From the NCBI GenBank assembly GCA_026874595.1, contig CM049316.1, forward strand, positions 2,110,001-2,174,000: a stretch of DNA of 64,000 nucleotides, written 5' to 3'. Numbering within the stretch: the first letter of the stretch is position 1; each line of letters opens with the position of its first letter. The notes beneath the pieces are model-generated. The model was not told the origin of the DNA. It ran no database searches and saw only the letters and a program-made list of their open reading frames with translations. Positions 50,301 through 61,600 of the stretch are shown here, piece by piece. This DNA is from Sipunculus nudus. Its lineage: Eukaryota; Annelida; Sipuncula; Golfingiida; Sipunculidae. A program made the translations under genes and the position numbers.

Positions 50301-53300
50301 AAAACCTGTAGAACTGAATATTCTTTGCTTCCTTTTGTTTGCAAATTTATAAAAGAACTGAGGGGGACCTTTCATTATAATTTTTAAAAATATTTTAATT
50401 TTTCACTTTTTTTCCCACTGACACAGGTATTGCTTTTTAATATCGTAATCAAAACTGACACATATATCTAAAACTCCACCTCACAAAAACCCGCACATTC
50501 CCTCAAACAGAAACAAATGGGCTATACACAACGCCCTTTAGACAAATAAATTACAATGAAAAAAAATCATGTATGTTGACTTTATCTGCTTCCCTAAAAA
50601 ATCATTACAGCATCTATATTTGAATAAAACACCATTGTATTTCATTTATAGGAAAGAGAAACTATGTGCATCTAAAAAATAATCAGTGCATGTCCCTCAG
50701 TAAAATATGGGAAAAGCTATAAACAGTAAACAACTGAGGCTTATGCACTAAATAATGAATGGCCCTGCAGCCATAATGCGCCCAGACATCACAAACGCTT
50801 AACAAAAATGTTAAGCGCTTAAAAACAACTACCAAAAACTCAATAGTAGATTTAAATATCCCCACTCGACCACTGATTTCCAACTGGTCTTGCATGGCGC
50901 ATTGGTAGCGCATAGGACTTGTCATCACACGGTTTCTGGTTTGAGAACTGACAAAGAGCTTCACAATTGCATGTTATGTGTACTAATAAATCATGAATTT
51001 CTCATTACCGGTTCGCCACCAGATGGAGACACAGCAGACATACGAACAAGAGACGAAAACCATGTAGGCAATACTAGGCATAGGCTCCAAGAATATTTTC
51101 CTTGACTGACCATTTCCCATAGGCACTAATTGTATAGTATACATAGCCATGTATCTGTTGCCAGAAAAATGGATACCAGCCCAGCAAGGAGTATCCAAAT
51201 CCAGTGTTGTTACATTTTGTTTTGACTGTCAGCTGACCGGCCCATCATCCCACACTGACCCGGCTCTGGCATTGTGTCAGGTTTGTCTGTCTGAGCCTGT
51301 GATCTATGCACGTGGGAATCTGGGCCATAAACAAATAACTAAAGTATTCACTGTTTTCTTGTGTTTTGAATTAAGTTTCTCTGACAGATCCAGTGCATGA
51401 TAAACATTTTCACTCAGATAATTTGTGGAATGTATACCTTTCCAGTACTTGCACAAGAAAATATTGTTATTGTTTCCTTATGTCAGGAATAATTCAGAAA
51501 GACACCATTGTAGAATGATGATGAACAACTGCCAGTTTAATTACAGTGTATATCATAAATATGAATATATTTAATATTAAAAATAAATGATAACGCTTGA
51601 CAATGCTGAAAATAAAAAGCAGTAATGTAGAATGATGATGAACAACTTTATTTACTGCCAGTTTAATCACTAAGAGTTGGAGGTTAGAACTCAAGAAATT
51701 TGGTGTAGTCCAGCAGAAAAATAAACTGTCATGGAAGTACTGACATTCCCATTATATTAACAGACTATCAACACCAATATGTCAGAGTATTATAGTGTTA
51801 AAAATTACACAGTATAAGTATTACTTGTTAGCATCCACAACATAAAAAGTAAGAATGCAGTCATAGTTTGTTGGAAAATAATTTAAGGCAGATAAAAAGA
51901 ATCGTCATCTTTTGTATGGAGTTCTAAATAACAAAACAAGTAAAATATTTTAATAAACTTGAATCTTGTAAAAATTCATTTGTTTATCAAGAACCCTGAG
52001 TTTCTGACTCGGACTTGGTTTTCAAATTATGAAGATGGACTTCAAATGGACTCAAAACTCTTGGACTTGGATTCAACTGATGATGATTTAATTTAATCAG
52101 TGATCAGTTTGATCTTGCAGGGCCATAACTGATTACAGAGTTTTGCACATAACTTGGGCTTTGTGATTAGGAAAGGAACATGCTTGCATATAACTATATA
52201 TTGTTTATAGAATTATTAGATATATCATAATAGCATTATCATCGATAGATTATAATAGAATTATAAGATATATTAGCTAATATATAGGCTTATATACATT
52301 AAGCTAATGTACAGGTCTGTATTTGGTTAAATCTTACAATTCATACTCCTATTGTTTATCTATCATGAAATTACATCTGATTCTTAATATTACTTAATAA
52401 TGACTAATAATTGATCATTGGTTGCTGACTTGTCAGTGATCAATTATAATCATGGCAGTGACTCCCAACACTAATACATGTATATATATTGTCTATGTTT
52501 ATATGTGATGCATTGATCATAGAATAGACTGATCTTGCAGGTTTTTCTAACGCTAGCTTCTCTGATATTTTTATAGCAGGTACATGCACAACAGAAAATT
52601 ATAGCCATGTTTTATTTTTATTTTTCGTTTGACAGATGAGAAGCCAGGTTTGAAATTAGTTTTGAAGGTTGCTCCATCAGAGCCTTCTGCTCCTGAGCCA
52701 GTGCCCCCTAGTGAGGAACCTGAACATCACCATAAACACAAGCACAAAAAGAAGAAGAAGAAGAAATCCAGTGATAAAGATAAGCACAGGCAGCATGACC
52801 ACAGCAAGAAGGTAACTGTAACACTCACACTTATGTCTCCTCTAAAATTAACAATCCACTGATAAGCACAGGCAGCATGACCACAGCAAGAAGGTGACTG
52901 GTACACTCACACTTATGTCTCCTCTGAAATTAACAATCCACTGTCCCTCTGACTCCCTCAGACATTCAGGTTCATCCCTAAATATAAAAATACTGGATTT
53001 CTATATACCCTTAAAATCCTGTCATTTTAGAGGTTATCAAGAAAGCATGATATCTGGTAGTCGGGTAGTTCTTTTTTAGAATATGAAATACATGCACAGA
53101 AGATCACTGTGTATGATCAAATGTTGCTTATTCCTAAAAGCATCATAATTGTGAAGTAGGCTCCTTAGCTTTTTAGAAAAGTGTAATAAGTTAATATTCA
53201 GGAAGCAGGAAGATCATTGGACAAGGAAACATATTATCAATGTATCATTCTGTATACACAAAGACAACATTGATAATATATACCTGCAGATGAAATGTCT

Positions 53301-55390
53301 AAAGTTGCAGAAAAAGCAATGTCACAACTTAGATAAGTTAATAGTAAATGTGCGCTTTTTATTTTAGAGAAAATTTGAAGAGGAAGAAACCCAGTCTCTG
53401 CCTCCACCATCTGTTGCTCCCAGTCCTAAACCTGAAACCCCACAGTCAAGTAAAGCAGGGAGCCAGCCTACAGATGAGGACACAGCAGAAGATGGAGAAG
53501 ATAGCCAGTCACTTCCACTTCCTGTCCTTCAGGAGACGAGTAAATCAAGGACAGCTATTGGCTCACTTCAGACACCTTTCACTAAACTTCTGCTGCACGT
53601 CCACAGGTTATTACAAAAGTGAGTGGTTTATTTAACTGAAAGAGACATAGTTCATATTTTGCTTATTTTTATAGTGAAAATAATCATTATTCATATTTGC
53701 CATTTATACTTTAAAATTTGCGAATGATTTATCCCCTGTGTTTTCCCTTAATAGCCATCAGTTAAAACATATATAGATATTAAAAATTTCTTTGGTAATT
53801 TCAGATGGTTTATGTCATTATAAGAATAGTGTTATTGCAAGACGTCTCTTAATGTCTGTGTGTATATGTAAAACACTGATATCAGAATGGCTTTTTGCAT
53901 AGGCAAATTAAAACAACATTAATTGCAGTAACAGATGACAAAAAGATACAAATTGCTATACTCTTCTTCTGTTCCACCAAACTTTGTCCATCTTTTTATT
54001 TGATGTTATTTTTATATACTGGAAAGTTTGAAGCACAAGTTCAGGGAAATCTGAAGGATTGACCTAATATACAACAAGAAAAAAATCCTTGATTTTAAAA
54101 TATTTAAGAAAGCGTACCAATTAAAAAGCTGAGAGACGAGCCATGCAGCGCAACTTTACAGACCCACTGGTGGCAGTCATGGTTATCAAAGACATGCAAA
54201 AGTGGCCAAGATTGGCAGCCGCTGATTGGATAATGTTGTGTAAAGACTCCAAAAAATACCCAGGCAAACAAAGAGGACAGGAAGCAATTGACCTGTCAGG
54301 TCAGAGAAAAAAGTCCAGAAAAAAGTAGAATGTAAACGTGTGAATTATCTATAAATTCTTTAATGCCTTATAGGTATTCTCCATTTTTACTTTTTCAATA
54401 TGTAATACAAAAATAAAGGTTTTAAGAAAACTGTATTATAAAAAATATAAGGTTTTAGGAAAACAATATAAAAAAACGATGGACACTGGTTGGTGGAACA
54501 GAGTATAATGTTTATTGGTTTAATTAGTAAAAAATGAAAATTGTAGCTATTATTCCCAGACATGAGGATACCTGACCTGTGTGTATTATATCTGTAATCA
54601 TCAGTATTTCTGATGACCTTGGTTATATTATTAACATCAAATGCTTTTCTTTTTTCTTCAGGAGGGATTCTCAAGGCTTCTTTGCATTTCCTGTGACAGA
54701 CAACATTGCACCTTTATATTCACAAATCATCAGCAAACCTATGGACTACAGTACAATGAAATCAAAAATACAAAATGGGGAATACAATACGTTCACAGAA
54801 TACAAGGTATGGGTAATAGCTAATAAATATATTTATAAATATATAATAAATATAATATATTTTGCATGTAATTTTAATAAGATATACAAAAACTGATAAT
54901 TATGGTTATATTTGGGAAGCTGTCAGTGGGTACCCTAACTACCGTCACATATACAGGTCTTTGTATATCTATACTAAATTCATCTGAAAATGTGTTTGTC
55001 CACATCTAAAGACGAGATTGAAGGAGTCCCCCTTTGTACTCTTTGAGATACAAACCTGTGTTTCACTTGCAGTTGTTTGATTTCAGTTAAAAAGAGAAAA
55101 TGAGGTTATTTTATGTTTCAGACAAGTTCTGACATTTATATTCACATTACAGATATTATATCTCTCAGGTTTCTTGGCATCTTCATCAAAATTTCAAAAT
55201 TACTACAGAGAGAGGATGCTAAGGTTAATGAACAAATACCCAAAAGAGACACCTGTTAATTGATTATTTATATTTGCAGGCTGACTTCCAGCTGATGTGT
55301 ACTAACTGTATGACATACAACAGACCAGAGACCATCTTCTACAAGGCAGCAAAGAAGCTGCTGGCAAGTGGCAGCAAACTCCTCACTAAG
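47262..55390 (+). CDS. BRD7/BRD9: BRD7/BRD9-type bromodomain protein, 5' part (five exons; gene continues outside the recognised exons)
   Basis: Subunit of SWI/SNF chromatin remodellers (BRD9 in ncBAF, BRD7 in PBAF) that reads acetyl-lysine. Exons: 47262-47325, 52636-52811, 53368-53618, 54662-54806, 55280-55390. All join in frame, giving 249 codons. The start MARKHKKHKSE matches the MGKKHKKHK start of vertebrate BRD7/9. KLVLKV and a Lys/His-rich tract follow, then a Ser/Pro/Glu linker, then the bromodomain. The ZA region reads FFAFPVTDNIAPLYS, and YNRPETIFYKAAKKLL carries the acetyl-lysine-binding Asn. Features of both vertebrate paralogues are mixed (FFAFPVTD and MTYNRP are BRD9-like, KAAKKLL is BRD7-like), as expected of a single invertebrate pro-orthologue. 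The C-terminal half was not found before 64000. The gene runs divergently from DHODH. Confidence 0.92.
47347..48590. mobile_element. TIR element 1 (1244 bp) in BRD7/9 intron 1, 8-bp target duplication
   Basis: The terminal inverted repeats are about 28 bp: the left begins GGAGCGAATATAGAATACCT, and the right read inward begins GGTACGAATATAGAATACCT. A perfect 8-bp direct repeat CTATCTTT flanks it (47339-47346 and 48591-48598). Inside are a tRNA-like segment on minus (about 47608-47685), then tandem ~65-bp units with GGGGGAGACCCCCCAAACCC, and a poly-C run (48127-48155). No transposase. TIRs starting GG with an 8-bp duplication suggest a [10 protein letters not shown] or other 8-bp superfamily; the assignment is uncertain. 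Confidence 0.85.
47608..47685 (-). repeat. tRNA-like segment inside TIR element 1
   Basis: The minus strand reads TAGCTCAGTGGTAGAGC (box A) and, about 30 bases on, GGTTCGAGTCT (box B). Acceptor and T-arm pairing are poor, so it is not a functional tRNA, but both Pol III promoter boxes are intact. An equivalent copy is at about 49212-49288. Confidence 0.7.
48950..50255. mobile_element. TIR element 2 (1306 bp), same family and orientation
   Basis: Near-identical to 47347-48590, with the same TIRs and a perfect 8-bp target duplication CATATTTG (48942-48949 and 50256-50263). It has one more GGGGAGACCCCCC unit than element 1. Different target sequences at the two sites show two independent insertions, not one duplication. 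Confidence 0.87.
49212..49288 (-). repeat. tRNA-like segment inside TIR element 2
   Basis: Same box A and box B sequences as the copy at 47608-47685, differing by one base in the CAGCRACCG region. Confidence 0.7.
50264..52635. other. Rest of BRD7/9 intron 1
   Basis: AT-rich. Contains a tRNA-like segment at 50893-50955 and no recognisable exon. The repeats ATGTAGAATGATGATGAACAAC (about 51510 and 51625) form a short direct duplication. Confidence 0.5.
50893..50955 (+). repeat. tRNA-like SINE head or tRNA pseudogene
   Basis: TGGCGCATTGGTAGCGC (box A-like, D-arm closes perfectly) followed by ACTTGTCATCACAC and GGTTTGAGAAC (box B-like). The CAT in the loop position suggests a Met-type ancestor. 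The acceptor stem does not pair, so it is unlikely to be functional. Confidence 0.5.
52636..52811 (+). CDS. BRD7/BRD9: BRD7/9 exon 2 (KLVLKV motif and Lys/His-rich tract)
   Basis: The acceptor TTTGACAG precedes 52636 and the donor AAGAAG|GTAACT follows 52811. It reads DEKPGLKLVLKV, an acidic/proline stretch, then HKHKHKKKKKKKSSDKDKH and DHSKK. The last ~33 bases and the donor are duplicated immediately downstream with an 82-bp period (52861-52942). Reading past the first donor meets a stop at about 52860. Confidence 0.92.
52779..52942 (+). repeat. 82-bp tandem duplication of the BRD7/9 exon 2 end and splice donor
   Basis: 52779-52860 and 52861-52942 are about 95% identical, each with GATAAGCACAGGCAGCATGA, AGCAAGAAG|GT and CACTCACACTTATGTCTCCT. 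The second copy carries its own donor, GTGACT at 52894. Confidence 0.92.
53368..53618 (+). CDS. BRD7/BRD9: BRD7/9 exon 3 (linker and start of the bromodomain helix)
   Basis: The acceptor TTATTTTAG precedes 53368 and a consensus donor AA|GTGAGT follows 53618. It encodes 83 codons plus two bases: a disordered Pro/Ser/Glu-rich linker (LPPPSVAPSPKPETPQSS), then SLQTPFTKLLLHVHRLLQ, which corresponds to the helix entering the bromodomain (vertebrate TPIQQLLEHFLRQLQ). Confidence 0.92.
53619..54661 (+). other. BRD7/9 intron 3 with a fold-back repeat
   Basis: An imperfect inverted repeat pair, ATACTC..CTGTTCCACCAA...GTCCATC (53958-53992) and GATGGAC...TTGGTGGAACAGAGTAT (54478-54506), bounds about 550 bp that might be a small foldback element. 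A 61-codon ORF inside (54143-54328) has no recognisable relative. Confidence 0.5.
54662..54806 (+). CDS. BRD7/BRD9: BRD7/9 exon 4 (bromodomain ZA loop)
   Basis: The acceptor TTTCTTCAG precedes 54662 and the donor TACAAG|GTATGG follows 54806. It completes the Lys codon and reads RDSQGFFAFPVTDNIAPLYS, then QIISKPMDYSTMKSKIQNGE and YNTFTEYK. FFAFPVTD and KPMDYSTMK are diagnostic ZA-loop sequences of BRD7/BRD9. Confidence 0.96.
55280..55390 (+). CDS. BRD7/BRD9: BRD7/9 exon 5 (bromodomain acetyl-lysine pocket)
   Basis: The acceptor TATTTGCAG precedes 55280 and the donor CTAAG|GTATCT follows 55390. Exactly 37 codons, from ADFQLMCTNCMTYNRPET to ASGSKLLTK. The YN pair carries the conserved acetyl-lysine-binding asparagine. 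Later exons (the DUF3512 region of the family) were not recognised in 55391-64000, which is largely repeat. Confidence 0.96.
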
Positions 55391-55610
55391 GTATCTTAGA
55401 TGGATGTGTATCGTCCCCTTAACTTCATGGTTATTCAGCCACACTTACATGGTGTTTATAGATCTAGTATCAGTTACCACCAGTGTCTACAACAATTACT
55501 GTTTAAAAATTATATATGTGAAGAAAGCAGAAAAAATATAATGATAATCTGTTTGGCAACTAGTTCTCAAGAAGAGATTGAAACACAAATTGTGGAAAAT
55601 TGTTTCATTT

Positions 55611-58600
55611 TTAGCTCAGCTGACTATAAGTCATCTGAGCTATAGTCGTGGTCCATTGTCTGTCGTCCGTCCGTCCGTCCGTAGATGTGGCACGTTTTGA
55701 AACCGTAAGACCTAGGAATCCAAAATTTGGCATAATGTTAGATGTCCCCAAGATCTCCTACCATGCTGAAAACTGGGTCTTTGCCATTTCATTCTTTTGA
55801 GAAATTAAGGAAAAACCTCAATTTTTTATTAAAAACCTATTTTCACACTTCAGGACTGCCTAATATCAAAACCACTCATCTGTTTTTCTTCATATTTACC
55901 ATAAATATTCCTCCATATAGTTCCTATGTACATGCCAGAAATTAGGTCTGTATTATATAATTTAAAAAAGTTATTGGCCCAAACATAATGCATTTTGTAA
56001 AAAATCAGGAAAGATATTTGATCACTTAACACAAAACATGTTAAAGCTATGGACTTTTTTTCCAGTAATATAACTTTAATTAATCAAAATTAAATTGTAT
56101 ACCCAACATTAGATCAAAATCTTTTAAATTTTTAAAATATTAACAAAATTAAAAAATTGGTACCTTAAATTTTGCCCAACTTTGACCATGGCACGTTTTT
56201 TCCTGTAAGTACTGTTGATCTAATTTTCACAGCATGTACAAATAAAGATTTAATCTGTTAAAATCTGAAATTTGAAAATAAAAGCTGCAAAATTAGGCTA
56301 GTTATTGAATTTTTTTGGATGCTCTTGTTGTATTCCCTTACATTGTCAAGCAGTCTACTGTGGTCACTGTTGGTCATTCAGTGCAGCTCTCTATGCACCC
56401 AAGGTTGTTGGCATAATGTTAGATGTCCCCAAGATTTCCTACCAAGCCGAAAACTGGGTCTTTGCGACTTCATTCCTTTGAGAAATTAAGGAAAAACCTC
56501 AATTTTTTATTAGCTCAGCTGACTATAAGTCATCTGAGCTATAGTCGTGGTCCATTGTCCGTTGTCCGTCCGTCTGTCCGTCCGTCCGTCCGTCCGTAGA
56601 TGTGGCACGTTTTGAAACCGTAAGACCTAGGAATCCAAAATTCAGCATAATGTTAGATATCCCCAAGATCTCCTACCAAACCGAAAACTGGGTCTTTGCG
56701 ACTTCGTTCCTTTGAGAAATTAAGGAAAAACCTCAATTTTTTATTAAAATCCTATTTTCACACTTCAGGACTGCCTAATATCAAAACCACTCATCTGTTT
56801 TTCCTCATATTTACCATAAATAATCCTCTATATAGTTCCTATGTACATGCCAGAAATTGGGTCTGTATTATATAATTTAAAAAAGTTATGGGCCCAAACA
56901 TAATGCATTTTGTAAATAATCAGGAAAAAAATTTGATCACTTAACACAAAACTTGTTAAAGCTAAGCACTTTTTTCCAGTAATATAACTTCTATTAATCA
57001 AAATTAAATTGTATACCCAAAATTTGATCAAAATCTTTTAAATTTTTTAAAATATTAGCAAAAATAAAAAATTGGTACCTTAAACTTTGCCCAACTTTGA
57101 CCATGGCACGTTTTTTTCCTGTAACTGCAGTGGATTTAATTTTCAAAGCATGTTTTTGTTAGCATTTCAACTGTTAACATTTAAAATTTGAAACCAGTTG
57201 ATCAAAAACTGTAGATTTTATTTAAGTTTTCAAGCACCATGTCACATATTGTTTACATCAACCTAGTGTTATGCAGTTTGCTAGAGCTCAGCTCCCCAGC
57301 TTCAGCTCTAAGTTCCTTAAATTAGGCATACAGTAAGATGTCTCCAAAATCCCCTACCATGCCAAGAATTTGGTCACCAGAACTTAATTCCTTCGAGATA
57401 TTAATGAAAAACTTCATTTTTTCATTAAAAACCCTTTGTGACACTTCAGGACTGCCTAGTATGAAAACCACTGATCTGACTTTGATCATATATAATATAC
57501 ATATTTTTCTATACATTCGCTATGCACATGCCAGAAATGATGTCAGTATTGCGTAATTGTTTTAAGTTATGTGCACAAACAAAATTGACTTTGTAAAAAA
57601 TCAGGAAAAATATTTGCTCAGGTTACATGAAAATTATTGAAGCTAGAGAATTTTTTTCAAGTATATAACTTTGTTTAATTTAGATTCAATTGTATACCCA
57701 AAATTAGATCTGTATTTTGTAAATTTTATAAGGTATTAGCATAAACATAAAATCAATACCTGAAATTTTACCCAACTTTGACCATGGCACATTTTTTCCC
57801 TGTGAGTACTGTTGATTTAATTTTCTCAGAATGTAAACATAAGTATTTAATGTGTTTAAATATGAAATTTGAAACTAAAAGGTTGAAAATTAGGCTAGTA
57901 ATTAAATTTTATCTTGAGGCTCTATTGTAGTCACTTGCTTTGTTCCAGATGCAGGTAGGCCACTCCAGGTCACTGAAAGTCAGCTATGCCAGGGTTCATG
58001 ATTTGTTTCAGTCACTGGGGTAGATCCCCTGCTGTGACAGGTGTACAATTGTTCTCATATCACACCCCCCTCCCCCCCCCCTCATGAATATATAAATATA
58101 CATTTGTATGCATGATGTGGTGTTACATGACAAGATTGAGATTTATGATGATGCAATTTAGAATTATGAATCAACGTTTATATTCAGAAATATATGTTAT
58201 ATTGGAAATGTTTACAAATTTAACTTAAAATAAAAACATGAGGATCTAATACAAACATGTGTTCATTATTTTCGAGCCTCAGCAGAATTGGAGATCAGGC
58301 TTTGTTTGCCCTGAATGTTTATGCAAAAGTGTTGTTAATCCCATCTCTTCCCCCCCCCCCCCCCCCCCCGGCTGTCATTGATCCTTAGCACCTAACCGTC
58401 ACCTGTGCACTGGGACATTAGTTATTATTGCAAATGTGTACAATTTTTTTTAAATTTGAAAGATAATTGGATTAGAAAACATTAAGATCTAATATTGAAA
58501 CATATTCTTGCCCCAGGAGAATGGAACATAAAGTGATCAGCTCTTGTCTGTCCATCATCTTTCAATTATCATTAAATATATATACTAATTATGAAATTTT

Positions 58601-61600
58601 TCCTTTAAGCACTGTTGAAATAACTTTCATATGCTGTATGTGTATGGATTTAAGCCATTAAAGTCTGAAATTTGAAAGCAATTTATGTATTCAGATGTGT
58701 AATATTGCAGATGAAAAACTTTAAATAAAAAAATATTATCAGCTTTGTTTGTCTAACAGTCTGTCTGTCTTTTTTTAAATATTATGTAATTGTGAATGAA
58801 CTATTTAATCCTGTAAGTACTGTTGAATTAAGTGGAAATCCTATATGTATATACACTATGTTAATACAGAGATGTTGTAACTCCCATCATTCCAGCCCTC
58901 CCCCCCCCCCCCCCCCAACCACCACCACCAGGTCCTTGCATCTGGGGACTGGAGACATCAGTTATATTTCAACTGTATACATTTTATAAAATAAAAATAC
59001 ATATATTTAATAATATATATTATGTAAAATAGATCAAATTGAGCAAATGTGTAAACTACTGAACTGTCAACAAATTATCAAAAAGCCAGCCAATGATCAT
59101 GGTAATAATATACATCTTATGTTCACAAACTGCTCACATGCTTCAATTTTGACATTAGAGAATGCATGGTTTGGTCACAAAATGTTATTTGCAACAATTT
59201 CTCACTCATCAATACAAACCAATCATGTCAACCAGCCATGGCATATATTACCTTTTCCTCTTAGACTTGATCTCCATTATTATTTTAGATTCTTACTTTC
59301 AAGGTCAACTTCAGCTGAGCACAGTGACCCATATTTATAGCACCATGTCTTGAATGTTTACATCAAGTCATTGGTTAACAGTGTTCCAGGCTGTTACATA
59401 ACACCTTCACTCCTTGCCTACTGCTTCTGTGAGTGTCTGGGTCAGGCTGGGTCAGGCAGTAATTACCAGAGAGCCTTTCTCCTCTCTCTCTTTCCCTTTC
59501 TCTCTTTCTAGCTCTATTTTTCTCTCTCTCATTCTCTCTCTCTCTCACCCCTATGCCTCCCTTCCTCCCTCCACCCCATTCTGTTGACAGGTACTATAAA
59601 CCTAATTTATTAGATATATATGTTGATGCAATTAAGAAATGTGAATCAACTGAAATATTCACATATATATGTTATACTCTAAATGTATAGTTACATTTTC
59701 AAACCTGGAAAAAATGATGTTATAAAAAAAGGAATTTATGTAAAAATTGTTCATAATTTCCTGGCTCAGAAGAATGGGAATTAAAATTATTTGCTTTGTT
59801 TCTCTAGCTTTCTTGCCTGTTTTAAATATTTAATAATTATAAATAAACTTTTTTTTCCTGTAAGCTCTGATTAATTAAATTTCATATCCTGTACGTATAT
59901 GCAAGGGTATTGCAACTCCCACCATCCCCTTCCCCCACCCCACTAAGTCCTTGCTCCTTCACACTGTCAACAATAGTGCTATTGCTATAGCATAAAATTT
60001 AATAATTTGAAGAAAATATATACAGAGAGACAGAGGCGTTGTAACTCCCATCGTAACCCCCCCCCCTCCATCAAGTCCTTCCGCCTGTGGAGTGGGGATT
60101 TTATAGCAACTGTATACATATCATAAAATAGAAAAAAAAGTTTAATTAAAGTTTAAATTAAAAAAAATTGGATCTCATTAGACAAATGTGTAAAATGTTG
60201 AACTGTCAACAGCCTGTCAAAAAGGTATCCAATGAAAACGCAAGGTCAGATCTTAAAATATTATTTGCAACAATTTCTTCAATCATATCAACCAACCATA
60301 GCCTAGATTACCTCTTTCTCTCAGACTTTATTTACATTTCATAATATTTTAGATTTTAACCATCCAGGTGTTTAAGTCCTGTTGAATGCTCCGTCCCTCT
60401 CACTCTATCTCCTTTTCTCTCTACATCCAACCCTCCTTGCTGCCCACACTGTTTCCTTCTCCGAACCCCATCCCAATGTCAGCCTCAGTAAACGAGAACA
60501 AGTTGAATCAGATATATTCATATTTTTATATATTGTATAACTGTTTGTTACCTATGTACGTGCCAGAAATTATGTCAATATTGTGTAATATGTAGACGTG
60601 GTGGGCATCAATATAATGTACCTTGTCAAGACCTAAGAGGTATCATGTCATACAGTCACAATTCGTAAATCCACTCTTCAGCATAGTTAATAATAACATT
60701 ATATATGTCAAATTGAAATCTTGCGGACTTCCATACACTATAGATCCTTCAACAAATAGCCTTATCATCATTCTACCACTGCTTAGTGTTCTGTCATTGC
60801 ATTCATATTTGCTCAAATATATTGCTATTTTCAACAGCTCCCAAATAAATAAAAAATAAACCACTATATTTACTCCATATTAATCCATCAGTCAGGTAAT
60901 TTCATACATGATTTACTCAGATATGACATTATATTCCTTTATAATAGCCTAATAGGTCCATGATATTCATAAGGTTTGTCGACTAAATATAGTATCACAA
61001 TGGTGATACATTAATAGTTCAATCATGATCAGCTGAGCGCCGTGACCCATAGGTCCCTTGTTAAAAACCTATTTTCACATTTCAGGACAGCCTACCTACG
61101 AAACCACTCGCCTGTTTTTCCTCATATTTACCATAAATATTCCTCTATATAGTTTCTATGTACATGCCAGAAATTAGGTCTGTATTATATGATTTAAAAA
61201 AAGTTATGGGCTCAAACATAATGCTTTTTGTAAACAATCAGGAAAGATATTTAATCACTTAACATAAACATTTTAAAGCTATTGACTTTTTTTCCAGTTA
61301 TATATCTTTAATTAATCAAAATTAAATTGTATACCCAAAATTAGATCAAAATCTGTTAAATTTTTTAAAATATTAGCAAAAATAAAAAATTGGTACCTTA
61401 AATTTTGCCTAAATTTCACCATGGCACGTTTTTTTCTTATTAGTACATTTGATTTAATTTTCACAGCCAGTTTACATATGGATTTAATCTGATGAATTTT
61501 TAATTTGAAAGTATAAGCTTAAAAAAAGTCTATTAGCTATTGAAGTTTTTTAGAAGCCTTAATGTATTTGTATTTTCTAGCATCATGACCCTACTTTTGT

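Noticed and set aside
54143-54328. 61-codon basic ORF as an extra BRD7/9 exon
   Set aside because: Exons 3 and 4 already join in frame across it with consensus sites, and the ORF shows no family similarity.
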